This document shows, piece after piece, positions 36,299 through 45,610 of a stretch of 64,000 nt of DNA; the stretch's first letter is position 1; each line of letters begins with the position of its first letter. The DNA is from Variovorax sp. (GTDB taxonomy: Bacteria; Pseudomonadota; Gammaproteobacteria; Burkholderiales; Burkholderiaceae_C), in contig JANXTS010000045.1 in NCBI GenBank assembly GCA_025352265.1, positions 59,196-123,195 on the forward strand, given 5' to 3'. The notes under the pieces are model-generated. The model was given only the letters and a program-made list of their open reading frames with translations, was not told the origin of the DNA and searched no databases. The position numbers and the translations under genes were made by a program.

Positions 36299-37409
36299 CG
36301 GCTGCCTTGCGCTTGTCCCAGCGCAACACCGCCCACGCCACCGCGTAGAGCCAGCCGAACACCGCGAGCAACAACAAAGCATCGCCCCACCAGGGCCGGG
36401 CCGTTTGGCTGTCGCCATAGAACGCCAGCACCGTCAGGACCGCTACCAAGTGCGCGCAGAACACCGGCAGCGACGCCGAGCCCATCGCCTCCAACCACCG
36501 AAAGCGCGGCAAGCGTTCCATGATGGCAGGCCCAAAGCGCACCGCGAGGATGCCTAGCGCGGCCAAGTCGAGCAGCCGCAGCGGGCCGAGCTGCCACTTG
36601 TCGAACAGCAGGTTGAGTTCGACATCGCCACCGAAAGGCGCCTGCCCATGCTCGCCGAAGTGCCGCCACACCAGGCCGTACAGCGCGACCACAGCCGCGA
36701 GCGACAGCAGCCACGGCGCAAAGCGCAGCGGCCTGGCCTCCGGCGCGTTGCGACGGGCACCCAGCCACAGCCCGGTGAACCACAGGAGCTGCCAGCCGAA
36801 GGTGTTGAACGCACCCATCTCCTGGAACGGCACCGGCAGGCCCGTCCAGCGCACTGCATGCGCATAGATCCATTCACTCAGACCGAACTGCGCCAGCACC
36901 CACAACGATGCGCTCGTCCCCATGATGCCGAGCCAGCCATGGCGCAGGCCGAGCGCCATGACCCACGGGCTCAACAGCATGAAAAAGATGTACATCGGCA
37001 AGATGTCGAGCAGCGCTGGTTCGTAAAGCAACAGCAGGCCGTACATCAATCCCTGATGTGGGTGCGCGAGATAGAAAGAGACGAGGTTCTTCACCGCCAC
37101 CTGATCGATACGCAAGCTCACCGCGGTGATGACGAAGAACAAAAAAAGCAGCGTCGCAGCCTGGCTCAGATAGACCTTGAGCGCGCGCCTCCAGAAGGCA
37201 CGCCGCATCGGCTCCACGCCCTGGCTGTACCCGATGCGGCTGTACACCAAACCCGAGACAAATGCCGAAAGCAGCACGAAGCCTTCGGCCGCCGAGACGA
37301 ACCCCAAGGGCTGGCCGAGCGGATCGGTGAGCCGCGTTGGCAAGTGGGTGACGGTCATCAGCACGAGCATCAGCCCGCGCAGTGCGTCGATTTCCCAGAG
37401 GCGTTTCAT
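36225..37409 (-). CDS. opgC: OpgC-like membrane acyltransferase
   Basis: A 394-residue integral membrane protein with about ten hydrophobic segments. The N-terminus MKRLWEIDALRGLMLVLMTVTHLP and the FGFVSAAEGFVLLSAFVSGL block are those of the OpgC family, which adds succinyl groups to osmoregulated periplasmic glucans. The ATG at 37409 starts at the conserved MKRLWEID; an extension to 37502 is not needed. It overlaps the SGNH gene 3' to 3' by 74 bases and is divergent from the alpha-2-macroglobulin gene. The substrate here may be the NdvB product, but that is inference. Confidence 0.88.
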   Translation of the reverse strand: MKRLWEIDALRGLMLVLMTVTHLPTRLTDPLGQPLGFVSAAEGFVLLSAFVSGLVYSRIGYSQGVEPMRRAFWRRALKVYLSQAATLLFLFFVITAVSLRIDQVAVKNLVSFYLAHPHQGLMYGLLLLYEPALLDILPMYIFFMLLSPWVMALGLRHGWLGIMGTSASLWVLAQFGLSEWIYAHAVRWTGLPVPFQEMGAFNTFGWQLLWFTGLWLGARRNAPEARPLRFAPWLLSLAAVVALYGLVWRHFGEHGQAPFGGDVELNLLFDKWQLGPLRLLDLAALGILAVRFGPAIMERLPRFRWLEAMGSASLPVFCAHLVAVLTVLAFYGDSQTARPWWGDALLLLAVFGWLYAVAWAVLRWDKRKAAVNVTALLPSAASGLPKPAAADAKR

Positions 37410-37467
37410 TGTTCGCGTCGATTGTATGAATCGGCTACGCTGCGGCCCATAAAGAGGGAGGAACCCG

Positions 37468-40400
37468 ATGAACCGATTGATTTCCAAATGGGCGCTGGGC
37501 ACAGGCGTCTCGCTGGCCCTGGTGGCCTTGCCCAGTCACGCGCTGCAGATCATCAGTCTCACGCCCCAGGCAGAGGTGGCACGCGTCCGCCAGATCGTCG
37601 CCAAGTTCGATCAGCCTGCAGTCAAGTTCGGCGACCCGAAGGCGCCCGCGCCGCTCACGGTGAGCTGCACCGACGCTGCCGCCGGCAAGGGCACCGGTCG
37701 CTGGACCGGCGAGAAGCAATGGGTCTACGACTTCGAGAACGACCTGCCGCCCGGCGTGCGCTGCACGGTCACGCGCATTGCCGATTTCAAGTCGGGCACC
37801 GGCGCGGACATCACCGGCCCGGAGCGCTGGCAGTTCAACAGCGGCGGCCCGTTCGTGCGCAACGTGCAGCCGAGCTACGGAAAGATCGACGAGCAGCAAC
37901 TCTTCGCGCTCGAACTCAGCGGCCCGGCCACGCTGGCCAGCGTGCGGCAGAACGTCTGGTGCGCGGTCGATGGCGTTGGTGAACGCGTGCCGGTGCGCCT
38001 AATCGAAGGGACGGACCGCACCGGCCTGCTCAAGTCGTTCGGCAACGACAAGGCGGCCGAGAAAGAGCCGCTGCGCTTCGTGACGATGCAATGCAACCGC
38101 ACGCTGACGCCGGCAAGCCGGGTGCAGATCGTCTACGGCAAGGGCGTGGCCACCCCGTCTGGCATTGCCAACGCGATCGAAAAGCGATTCGCTTTTGAAG
38201 TGCGCGAACCGTTCGCGGTGTCGTTCACTTGCGAGCGCGAGAACGCGCAGGCGGCCTGCCTGCCACTGCGGCCCATGGAGCTTCGCTTCAACGCCCCGGT
38301 GTCACGCAAGCTGGCGATGCAGATCACGATGAAGGGCGGCGACAAGACCCAGAAGCCGAAAGCCGATGAGGACAACGCCGACGACGATGCGGTGATCGAG
38401 TCCGTCACCTTCGCGCCGCCATTGGTCGAGAGCACGTCTTTCACCATCGAGTTGCCCACGAAATTCGTCGATGCATCGGGCAGAGCGCTCGCGTCGCCTG
38501 GCAGCTTTCCGATGAAGACGGCGACCGGCCTGATGCCGCCACTCGCCAAGTTCGCAGCCTCGCCCTTCGGCGTGATCGACCGCTTTGCCGAACCCGGCGG
38601 TGTGGCGCTGATGCCGGTGACGGTGCGACGCGTCGAGCCCGCCCTGCTGGTCAATGCGTTGACGCCCGGCAAGGTCAGCGACATGAACCCGCAGACCGAT
38701 GCCGAAATCATCGCCTGGTATCGCAAGGTCAGGTTCTACGACAACAGCTACACGGTCGACCGCAAGCTGGCGCGTGCCGACATGAAGGGCGCACTGCCGA
38801 AGGTCATCGACAGGGAAGACAAGGACAGCGTGCAGACGCGCATGCTGTCGCTGCTCAGCGGGCAAGTCGGCGTTAAGACGCTCGACATGCCAAAGACCGA
38901 AGGCGGTGATCCTCGACCGTTCGAAGTGATCGGCATTCCGCTCACGCCCGGCTTCCACGTACTGGAGATCGCATCGCAGAAGCTCGGCGATTCGCTGCTC
39001 GACGAGCGTTACGGCGCGGGCCGCACGATGTATGTGCGCACCACGGCGCTGGCGACCAATCTGGCGGTGCACTTCAAGCTCGGCCGCGAGAACTCGCTGG
39101 CCTGGGTGACGACGCTCGACAAGGGCCAAGTCGTCGCTAACGCGAAGGTACGCGTGTCCGACTGCCGCGGCAAGGAAGTCGCGACCGGCATCACCGACGC
39201 GAGCGGCATCGTGACGCTGAAAGACATCTCGCCGGACGCGCCGAAGTGCAACGGCGCCGGGAGCAGTGACGGCAACAGCGACGGCGACGACTACGGTACC
39301 GGCGCCTACTTCGTCAGTGCGCGCGCTGGCGACGATCTCGCCTTTACCTGGACCGACTGGCAGCGCGGCATCGAGCCGTACCGCTTCAACGTGCCGACCA
39401 GCCTGCAGCCCGAACCCGACCGCGTGGCGCACACCATCTTCGACCGCACCTTGTTGCGCGCCGGCGAGACGGTGTCGATGAAGCACCTGATGCGCACGCA
39501 GACCAGCATCGGCTTCGGCGTGACGGACGACCTACCCGACACGTTGGTCATCTCCCACGTCGGCAGCGGGCAGGACTACGAGCAGGCAATCAATTGGCGC
39601 AAGACCGCGACGGGCGGGCGCAGTGCGGAGAACACCTTTGCCATTCCGCCCGCGGCCAAGCTCGGCCTCTACGCCGTGTCGTTGAAGGGCGGCAAAGCCA
39701 CCGGCAACAACCACGGCCATGGAGGCGACGACAACGGCGACAGCCGCACCATGTCGACCGGCTCGTTTCGCGTCGAAGAGTTCCGCTTGCCGGTGCTCGA
39801 AGGCCGCGTCACACCGACCGACAAGAAGCCGTTGGTCAACGCCACCAGCGTGCCGACCGACGTTCAGATCAACTACGTGGCCGGTGGTGGCGCGGCCAAC
39901 CTGCCGGTGCGCGTGTCGGCGCTGGTGCGTGGCAAGAACCTGAGCTTCGGCGACTACGACAGTTTCTCCTTCACGCCCCCGCAAAAGCAGGACAGCTCGG
40001 CGGTGCGTGCAGACGAAGAAAGCGATGCATCGCAAGACGCACGCGTGATCGCCGACAAGTTGCCCGTCACGCTCGACAAGAACGGCGCGGGCAAGGTCAC
40101 GGTCGACAAGGTGCCGAAGAACATCGCGCCGCGCGAACTGTTGCTCGAAGCCACTTACGCCGACCCGAACGGCGAAGTGCAGACGGTCCGCAGCACGCAG
40201 ACGCTGTGGCCGGCAGCGGTGATCGCTGGCGTCAAGACGGAGAGCTGGATCTCGGTCGGCCAGAAGCTCAAGTTCCAGGCGCTAGCGCTCGACCTGACCG
40301 GCAAGCCGCAAGCCGATGTGTCGCTCGACGTTAAGGCCATCGCGCGCATCACGACCAGCAGCCGCAAGCGGATGATCGGCGGCTTCTACACCTACGACAA

Positions 40401-43400
40401 CAAGACCGAAACCAAGGACCTGGGCACTGTGTGCAGCGGCAAGAGCGACAGCCGCGGCTTGCTTCTGTGCGATGCGTCGCTGACCGAGCCGGGGCGCGTC
40501 GAACTCATCGTCAGCGCGAAGGACAAGGATGGCAACACCAGCGTCGCCGCCAACTCGGTGTACGTGACCAAGCAGGGGGAAATCTGGTTCGGCGGCGAAG
40601 ACAACGACCGCATCGACGTGCTGCCCGAGAAGAAGAGTTATCAGCCCGGCGAGGTCGCCAAGTTCCAGGTGCGCATGCCATTCCGCTTCGCGACCGCACT
40701 GGTGTCCGTCGAGCGCGAAGGCATCATCGAAACGCACGTGGTCCAACTCAATGGGCAAGACCCGACAGTGAGCCTGACGGTCAAATCCGAGTGGGGCCCG
40801 AACGCCTACGTGAGCGTGCTCGCCCTGCGCGGCCGCCTGCGGGAAGTGCCGTGGTACAGCTTTTTCACCTGGGGCTTCAAGGCACCGCGCGAGTGGTGGA
40901 CCGCCTTCTGGTACGAGGGCAAGGAATACGTCGCACCGACGGCCATGGTCGACCTGAGCAAGCCGGCCTACCGACTGGGCCTGGCGGAGATTCGCGTCGG
41001 CACGCGCGCGCATCAGATCGACGTGAAGGTGACGAGCGACAAGCCGAGCTACCCGGTGCGTGGCCAAGCGCAAGTGACCATCACCGGGAAACTGCCTGAC
41101 GGCAAGCCAGCCGCGGGCGCCGAAGTCGCACTGGCCGCCGTCGACCAGGCCCTGCTCGAACTGATGCCCAACGACAGCTGGAACCTCCTTGAAGCAATGC
41201 TGCAACGACGCAGTTGGGGCGTGAGCACATCGACGGCGCAAATGGAAATCGTCGGGCGTCGGCACTACGGCCGCAAGGCCGTGCCGGCCGGTGGTGGCGG
41301 TGGCAAGGGCGCGGCGCGCGAGCTGCTGGACACGCTGCTTTTATGGAAACCGCGCGTGGTGCTCGATGCCAACGGCCAGGCCGTGGTGACTGTGCCGCTC
41401 AACGATGCGCTGACGACTTTCCGCATCGTCGCCGTGGCCGATGAAGGCACCGGACTATTCGGCACCGGGCAGACCACCATCCAGGCCACGCAAGACCTGC
41501 AGATCATCAGCGGGCTGCCGCCACTGGTACGCGAAGACGATCAGTTCCGCGCGCAGTTCACCCTGCGCAACACCACGCAAAAGCAAATGAAGGTCGAGGC
41601 CGCGCCGCGCGCGACGATGCTCACGCTGGCGCCGCAAACGGTCGACATCCCGGCCGGCGAATCGCGCGAAGTCGCGTGGATGGTGACGGCGCCGGCGCAG
41701 CTCGCGCAGACGCGTGCCGAGGCGATCCTGTGGGAGATAGAGGCTAAAGACATCACCCCTGGCAATACCGGTGCGCGCGATGCATTGAAGGTGCGGCAAC
41801 GCATCATTCCTGCCGTGCCGTTGACGGTGCAGCAGGCGACGTTGGTGCAGCTCGACGGGCCGTTCACGCTCGACGTCGCGATGCCCGCAGACGCACTGCC
41901 CGGCCGCGGCGGACTGAAGATGTCTTTGCAACCCAAGCTCGCCGAAGGCCTGCCCGGCGTGCGCGACTACTTCGCCAACTACCCCTTCATCTGCCTCGAA
42001 CAAAAGACCAGCAAATCGGTCGGCCTGCGCGACGGCAAGCTGTGGCAAGGCGTGGTCGCTCAGATCCCGAGCTACCTCGACGGCGACGGCCTGGCCAACT
42101 ACTTTCCGCCTCGCGATGGGGAGGCTAATCGCGGCAGCGACATCCTGACCTCGTACCTGCTCGCAGCAACACAGGAAGCGGCTGCGATCGACCCCGCCTT
42201 CGCGTTGCCCGACGATGTGGCCGCGCCGATGCAGGCCGGCCTGATCGCCTTCGTCGAAGGCAAGGTCCAGCGCGAGTTCTGGAGCCCGCGCAAGGACCTC
42301 GACGTGCGCAAGCTGGCGGCACTGGAAGCGCTCTCGCGTTATGGCAAGGCACAGGGCCGCATGACGACCAGCATCACCATCGCGCCCAATCAATGGCCGA
42401 CCAGCGCGGTCATCGACTGGATGAATATCCTGAAGCGCGTGACCGACGTGCCGCAACGTCAGCAGCGGCTGGATGAAGCGAACAACGTGCTGAGGGCGCG
42501 CCTGAGCTACCAGGGCACCAAGCTCATCTTCAGCACCGAGCAGGACGACTACTGGTGGTGGCTCATGACCAATGGCGACGTCAACACCGCGCGCCTCCTG
42601 TTGAGCGTGATGGACGACCCGGCGTGGAAAGACGACATCGGCAAGTTGGCCAACGGCTTTATCGGCCGCCAGCAGAACGGTGCCTGGCACACGACCACCG
42701 CCAACCTGTGGGGTGGCCTCGCGTTGGAGAAATTCTCGAAAGCCTTCGAGAGCACGCCGGTGACCGGCATCACCGCGGCGACGCTCGGCACCATCAAGGC
42801 GCAAGTCGACTGGAGCAAGGTCGAGCGCGTGAAAGCGACCGATGCGGGCGGCGTGCCGAACCAGCGCACGTTCTTCGGCGCGCCGGCGTCGCCGGGCAAC
42901 CTGCGCAACAACAGCATGTTCCTGCCGTGGCCGGTCGCGACGGCTTCCGTTGCCGGTGCGGCCACTGCGCCTGCTTCACCTGCCGCGCACGACACGCTGC
43001 TGGTCACGCAGCAAGGCACCGGCAAGCCATGGCTCACGCTGCAATCGATCGCCGCGGTACAGCTCAAGGTACCGTTCGCGGCCGGCTACCAGATCAAGAA
43101 GACCATCACGCCGGTCGAGCAGGCAACGCCTGGCGTCTACACCCGCGGCGACATCCTGCGCATCGCCCTCGAAGTCAACGCCAGCGCCGACATGACCTGG
43201 GTCGTCATCAGCGATCCGATTCCCGGTGGCGCGACGATCCTGGGCGGCGGACTGGGCCGCGATTCGCAGATCGCCACGCAAGGCGAGAAGAAGAGCGGCG
43301 CGGGTTGGGCCGCTTTCGAAGAGCGCAGCTTCGAAGCCTTCCGCAGCTACTACGAGTACATGCCGAAGGGCGTGGTCAAGATGGAGTACACCGTGCGCCT

Positions 43401-43512
43401 GAACAACGTCGGCGACTTCGCGCTGCCACCGAGTCGCGTCGAGGCGATGTATGCACCCGAGATGTTCGGAGAAGTGCCGAATGCGCGAGTGAAAGTGGAG
43501 CCAGTGAAGTAG
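37468..43512 (+). CDS. Bacterial alpha-2-macroglobulin, thioester type
   Basis: A 2014-residue exported protein (signal peptide ending PSHA-LQ at about residue 26). It has MG-type beta domains, a bait-like region, the A2M family block, and a complement-like thioester domain. The thioester motif C1509-LEQ1512 sits in YPFICLEQKTSKSV and is intact. Such proteins trap proteases in the periplasm to protect the envelope. E. coli YfhM lies beside pbpC; here pbpC is about 2 kb downstream with four small genes between. It resembles the larger MG-domain class (2000-residue) rather than the 1650-residue YfhM. A GGGAGGA ribosome-binding site precedes the ATG. A lipobox was not seen. Confidence 0.94.
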   Translation: MNRLISKWALGTGVSLALVALPSHALQIISLTPQAEVARVRQIVAKFDQPAVKFGDPKAPAPLTVSCTDAAAGKGTGRWTGEKQWVYDFENDLPPGVRCTVTRIADFKSGTGADITGPERWQFNSGGPFVRNVQPSYGKIDEQQLFALELSGPATLASVRQNVWCAVDGVGERVPVRLIEGTDRTGLLKSFGNDKAAEKEPLRFVTMQCNRTLTPASRVQIVYGKGVATPSGIANAIEKRFAFEVREPFAVSFTCERENAQAACLPLRPMELRFNAPVSRKLAMQITMKGGDKTQKPKADEDNADDDAVIESVTFAPPLVESTSFTIELPTKFVDASGRALASPGSFPMKTATGLMPPLAKFAASPFGVIDRFAEPGGVALMPVTVRRVEPALLVNALTPGKVSDMNPQTDAEIIAWYRKVRFYDNSYTVDRKLARADMKGALPKVIDREDKDSVQTRMLSLLSGQVGVKTLDMPKTEGGDPRPFEVIGIPLTPGFHVLEIASQKLGDSLLDERYGAGRTMYVRTTALATNLAVHFKLGRENSLAWVTTLDKGQVVANAKVRVSDCRGKEVATGITDASGIVTLKDISPDAPKCNGAGSSDGNSDGDDYGTGAYFVSARAGDDLAFTWTDWQRGIEPYRFNVPTSLQPEPDRVAHTIFDRTLLRAGETVSMKHLMRTQTSIGFGVTDDLPDTLVISHVGSGQDYEQAINWRKTATGGRSAENTFAIPPAAKLGLYAVSLKGGKATGNNHGHGGDDNGDSRTMSTGSFRVEEFRLPVLEGRVTPTDKKPLVNATSVPTDVQINYVAGGGAANLPVRVSALVRGKNLSFGDYDSFSFTPPQKQDSSAVRADEESDASQDARVIADKLPVTLDKNGAGKVTVDKVPKNIAPRELLLEATYADPNGEVQTVRSTQTLWPAAVIAGVKTESWISVGQKLKFQALALDLTGKPQADVSLDVKAIARITTSSRKRMIGGFYTYDNKTETKDLGTVCSGKSDSRGLLLCDASLTEPGRVELIVSAKDKDGNTSVAANSVYVTKQGEIWFGGEDNDRIDVLPEKKSYQPGEVAKFQVRMPFRFATALVSVEREGIIETHVVQLNGQDPTVSLTVKSEWGPNAYVSVLALRGRLREVPWYSFFTWGFKAPREWWTAFWYEGKEYVAPTAMVDLSKPAYRLGLAEIRVGTRAHQIDVKVTSDKPSYPVRGQAQVTITGKLPDGKPAAGAEVALAAVDQALLELMPNDSWNLLEAMLQRRSWGVSTSTAQMEIVGRRHYGRKAVPAGGGGGKGAARELLDTLLLWKPRVVLDANGQAVVTVPLNDALTTFRIVAVADEGTGLFGTGQTTIQATQDLQIISGLPPLVREDDQFRAQFTLRNTTQKQMKVEAAPRATMLTLAPQTVDIPAGESREVAWMVTAPAQLAQTRAEAILWEIEAKDITPGNTGARDALKVRQRIIPAVPLTVQQATLVQLDGPFTLDVAMPADALPGRGGLKMSLQPKLAEGLPGVRDYFANYPFICLEQKTSKSVGLRDGKLWQGVVAQIPSYLDGDGLANYFPPRDGEANRGSDILTSYLLAATQEAAAIDPAFALPDDVAAPMQAGLIAFVEGKVQREFWSPRKDLDVRKLAALEALSRYGKAQGRMTTSITIAPNQWPTSAVIDWMNILKRVTDVPQRQQRLDEANNVLRARLSYQGTKLIFSTEQDDYWWWLMTNGDVNTARLLLSVMDDPAWKDDIGKLANGFIGRQQNGAWHTTTANLWGGLALEKFSKAFESTPVTGITAATLGTIKAQVDWSKVERVKATDAGGVPNQRTFFGAPASPGNLRNNSMFLPWPVATASVAGAATAPASPAAHDTLLVTQQGTGKPWLTLQSIAAVQLKVPFAAGYQIKKTITPVEQATPGVYTRGDILRIALEVNASADMTWVVISDPIPGGATILGGGLGRDSQIATQGEKKSGAGWAAFEERSFEAFRSYYEYMPKGVVKMEYTVRLNNVGDFALPPSRVEAMYAPEMFGEVPNARVKVEPVK

Positions 43513-43555
43513 AAGGTTCACATCCGTCGCTGGCGCAGATCGGAGAGCGAGCAGA

Positions 43556-43582
43556 AAGCTGAAAGGCTCTCTGCTTCAGCTT
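43556..43582. repeat. Inverted repeat after the alpha-2-macroglobulin gene
   Basis: AAGCTGAA (43556-43563) and TTCAGCTT (43575-43582) are perfect eight-base arms with an 11-base loop, 44 bases after the stop. No T run follows, so a Rho-independent terminator is not fully supported. Confidence 0.45.
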
Positions 43583-43669
43583 CCCGAATCGTGACAAATC
43601 TGGCATCTCTCGCTCTATGACGGTGAGCGGGCGAACTAGGCTCGCTCCTCCAACAAAAGGGAGTGAGAA

Positions 43670-44176
43670 ATGAAAAAGACCTTGGTGGCCGGTATGGCCC
43701 TGCTTGCCTTGTCGGGCTGCGCGAGCATCTTCAATGGCAAGACCCAGAGCATCACGCTGAACAGCGTCCCGCCTGGAGCGAACGTTTCAGTGACCAACCG
43801 TGCCGGCGAAAAGATCCACACCGGAACGACCCCCGTCACAGTGACACTCAACCGCGGCGCGGGCTACTTCAAGTCGGTAACCTACGTGGTCTCCTTGGTG
43901 AAGGACGGTTTTGCGCCACAAGAGGTAAGCCTCACCAGTGCAGTGAGTGGCTGGTACATCGGCAACATCCTGTTCGGTGGACTGATCGGCATGCTCGCCG
44001 TCGACCCGGTCAGCGGCGCGATGTACACCTTCCCGGATTCGGTCACCGGCACGCTGGTGCCGAAGGCTGGAAAAGTTTCGCAGTCGAGCGACTCGCTGAC
44101 AATCGTTTCGACAGAGACATTGACACCTGCCCAAATGGCTCTGGCGCGTCCACTCTCTGCGTCGAGCGCGAACTAA
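43670..44176 (+). CDS. PEGA-like small lipoprotein
   Basis: A 168-residue lipoprotein. The signal peptide ends in LLALSGC with the lipidated cysteine at residue 17. A beta-rich PEGA-like segment follows (SITLNSVPPGANVSVTN, then TPVTVTLNRGAGYF). A hydrophobic stretch at about 95-112 (YIGNILFGGLIGMLAV) may contact the membrane. A GGGAGTGAGAA ribosome-binding site precedes the ATG. Similar proteins are common near envelope genes, but the function is unknown. Confidence 0.8.
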   Translation: MKKTLVAGMALLALSGCASIFNGKTQSITLNSVPPGANVSVTNRAGEKIHTGTTPVTVTLNRGAGYFKSVTYVVSLVKDGFAPQEVSLTSAVSGWYIGNILFGGLIGMLAVDPVSGAMYTFPDSVTGTLVPKAGKVSQSSDSLTIVSTETLTPAQMALARPLSASSAN

Positions 44177-44181
44177 GCTAG

Positions 44182-44199
44182 CGCCGCCGCAGGGCGGCG
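44182..44199. repeat. GC-rich hairpin after the lipoprotein gene
   Basis: CGCCGCC (44182-44188) and GGCGGCG (44193-44199) with a GCAG loop, six bases after the stop. It could be a weak terminator, but no T run follows. Confidence 0.4.
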
Positions 44200-44293
44200 A
44201 CAAAGGCAACCAAGCGGTACAGCGTCCGGCGCTGCCCGCTTGCGTTAGACAAGCCGGTGGACTAAAACCGCTGGCACTCCGAAAGAATGTCCC

Positions 44294-44683
44294 ATGACTG
44301 CCAGCGATCCGCTACTTGCCAGCCAACTCGTGGTTCGGGTCTGCCTCTTTCTCGTCGCGGCGATCGCCATCTTCGGTGGCACGGTGCAAATGTTTCTAGG
44401 CCAGCCCGACACGTCACCGCGGCTGGACAACGTTCACCGATTCATGGCGGGCGTGTACTTCTCCACTGGCGTCATCAACCTGTGGGCCGCCATCACCATC
44501 CGACAGCAAGACACACTCGTGTACCTGCTCGCGCTCGGCGTGTTGCTGGCTGGCATGGGTCGACTGGTCTCCATCAGCAAGGTCGGTTTGCCGAAGCCGA
44601 CAGCCGTCTGGCTGGGTTACCTCATCCCCGAATTAATCTTGCCTTTCATCATTGCGATCGCGCACTACGCGGGCTCCAAGTGA
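44294..44683 (+). CDS. DUF4345-like four-helix membrane protein
   Basis: A 129-residue inner-membrane protein with four hydrophobic segments (about 12-32, 47-66, 72-90 and 100-124). The layout and the PRLDNVHRFMAGVYF block resemble DUF4345. The stop overlaps the next start (GTGA), coupling it to a small SnoaL/NTF2-like protein. No biochemical role is established for the family. Confidence 0.75.
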   Translation: MTASDPLLASQLVVRVCLFLVAAIAIFGGTVQMFLGQPDTSPRLDNVHRFMAGVYFSTGVINLWAAITIRQQDTLVYLLALGVLLAGMGRLVSISKVGLPKPTAVWLGYLIPELILPFIIAIAHYAGSK

Positions 44684-45087
44684 TACACGCAACACAAGCA
44701 ACACATGCAACGCTCGACATCTGGCACGAACTCGTGCGCGCGCGGAACTCCAAAGGGCTAGCGGATCTGCTGGCAGACGAAGTCGTTTTCTTCTCGCCGG
44801 TGGTCCATACGCCGCAGGCCGGCAAGGCGGTCACGATGCAGTACCTGTCCGCCGCATTTCACGTGTTTTTCAATGAGACGTTTCGCTATGTCAGGGAAGT
44901 AAGCGGGCCGCACGATGCGGTGCTGGAGTTCCAGGTGGACATCGATGGCATCGCAGTTAACGGCGTCGACATGATCAAGTGGAACGACGAGGGAAAAATC
45001 GTTGAATTCAAAGTGATGCTCCGACCGCTGAAGGCGATCAACCTCATCCATCAGAAGATGGGCGCCATGCTGCAGGCGAAGCCATAA
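44680..45087 (+). CDS. NTF2/SnoaL-like small protein
   Basis: A 135-residue protein of the NTF2-like cone fold: WHELVRARNSKGLADLLADEVVFFSPVVHTP, a later LEFQVDIDGIAVNGVDMIKWND, and a final basic segment. The GTG start at 44680 overlaps the previous stop. The first codons contain short CAACA-type repeats encoding HATQATHATL. Ligand or enzymatic role cannot be predicted; it is probably a partner of the upstream membrane protein. Confidence 0.75.
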   Translation: MIHATQATHATLDIWHELVRARNSKGLADLLADEVVFFSPVVHTPQAGKAVTMQYLSAAFHVFFNETFRYVREVSGPHDAVLEFQVDIDGIAVNGVDMIKWNDEGKIVEFKVMLRPLKAINLIHQKMGAMLQAKP

Positions 45088-45152
45088 CTTTTCTTGGTGG
45101 CACTTCCTCGGAAGCTTGTCCGTACCTCATTCATACGTATTTAGAGTCAGAC

Positions 45153-45575
45153 ATGCGCGTACTCAGCATCGCCGCACTCGCACTGCTTGCAATGGCCTTC
45201 CCGGCTGCGGCACAAACAACGCCTTTTGATGGTAGTTGGCGCTCCACCCTCACTTGTCCACCTACCAGTCAAAGCGATGGCGCCAAGGGATACGACTACG
45301 TGTTTTCTACCCGCATCACGGACGGCCAGTTGCGCGCCACGCGCGGGACTCAAGGCGAGCCGGGTTGGGAACATTTGCACGGACAGATCGAGGCGGACGG
45401 CAGTGCCTCGCTCGTACTCGACGGCATCGTCAATCTCCAGGAATACGCGATCGGCAAAAGCCCGAAGGGCAAGTCGTTTACCTACCCTGTGGCCGCGAAG
45501 TTCACGCCGACGTCGGGCACCGGCCAGCGACTGACCGGCCGCAGCTGCAACTTCGTCTTCGTGCGCCTGCCCTGA
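45153..45575 (+). CDS. Small secreted protein of unknown function
   Basis: A 140-residue protein with a clear signal peptide (ALALLAMAFPAAA, cut near residue 20) and a beta-rich mature part beginning TTPFDGSWRSTLTCPPTS. Two cysteines (about 35 and 133) may pair. It resembles small periplasmic domains of unknown function. It lies 35 bases before pbpC on the same strand, possibly co-transcribed. Confidence 0.75.
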   Translation: MRVLSIAALALLAMAFPAAAQTTPFDGSWRSTLTCPPTSQSDGAKGYDYVFSTRITDGQLRATRGTQGEPGWEHLHGQIEADGSASLVLDGIVNLQEYAIGKSPKGKSFTYPVAAKFTPTSGTGQRLTGRSCNFVFVRLP

Positions 45576-45610
45576 CAGCTCACCTCAGGCTCGTTCGTTC
45601 CCCCGCCACG

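Noticed and set aside
44690..44720. Short CAACA repeats as a tandem-repeat locus
   Set aside because: They are imperfect, few and inside the NTF2-like coding start.
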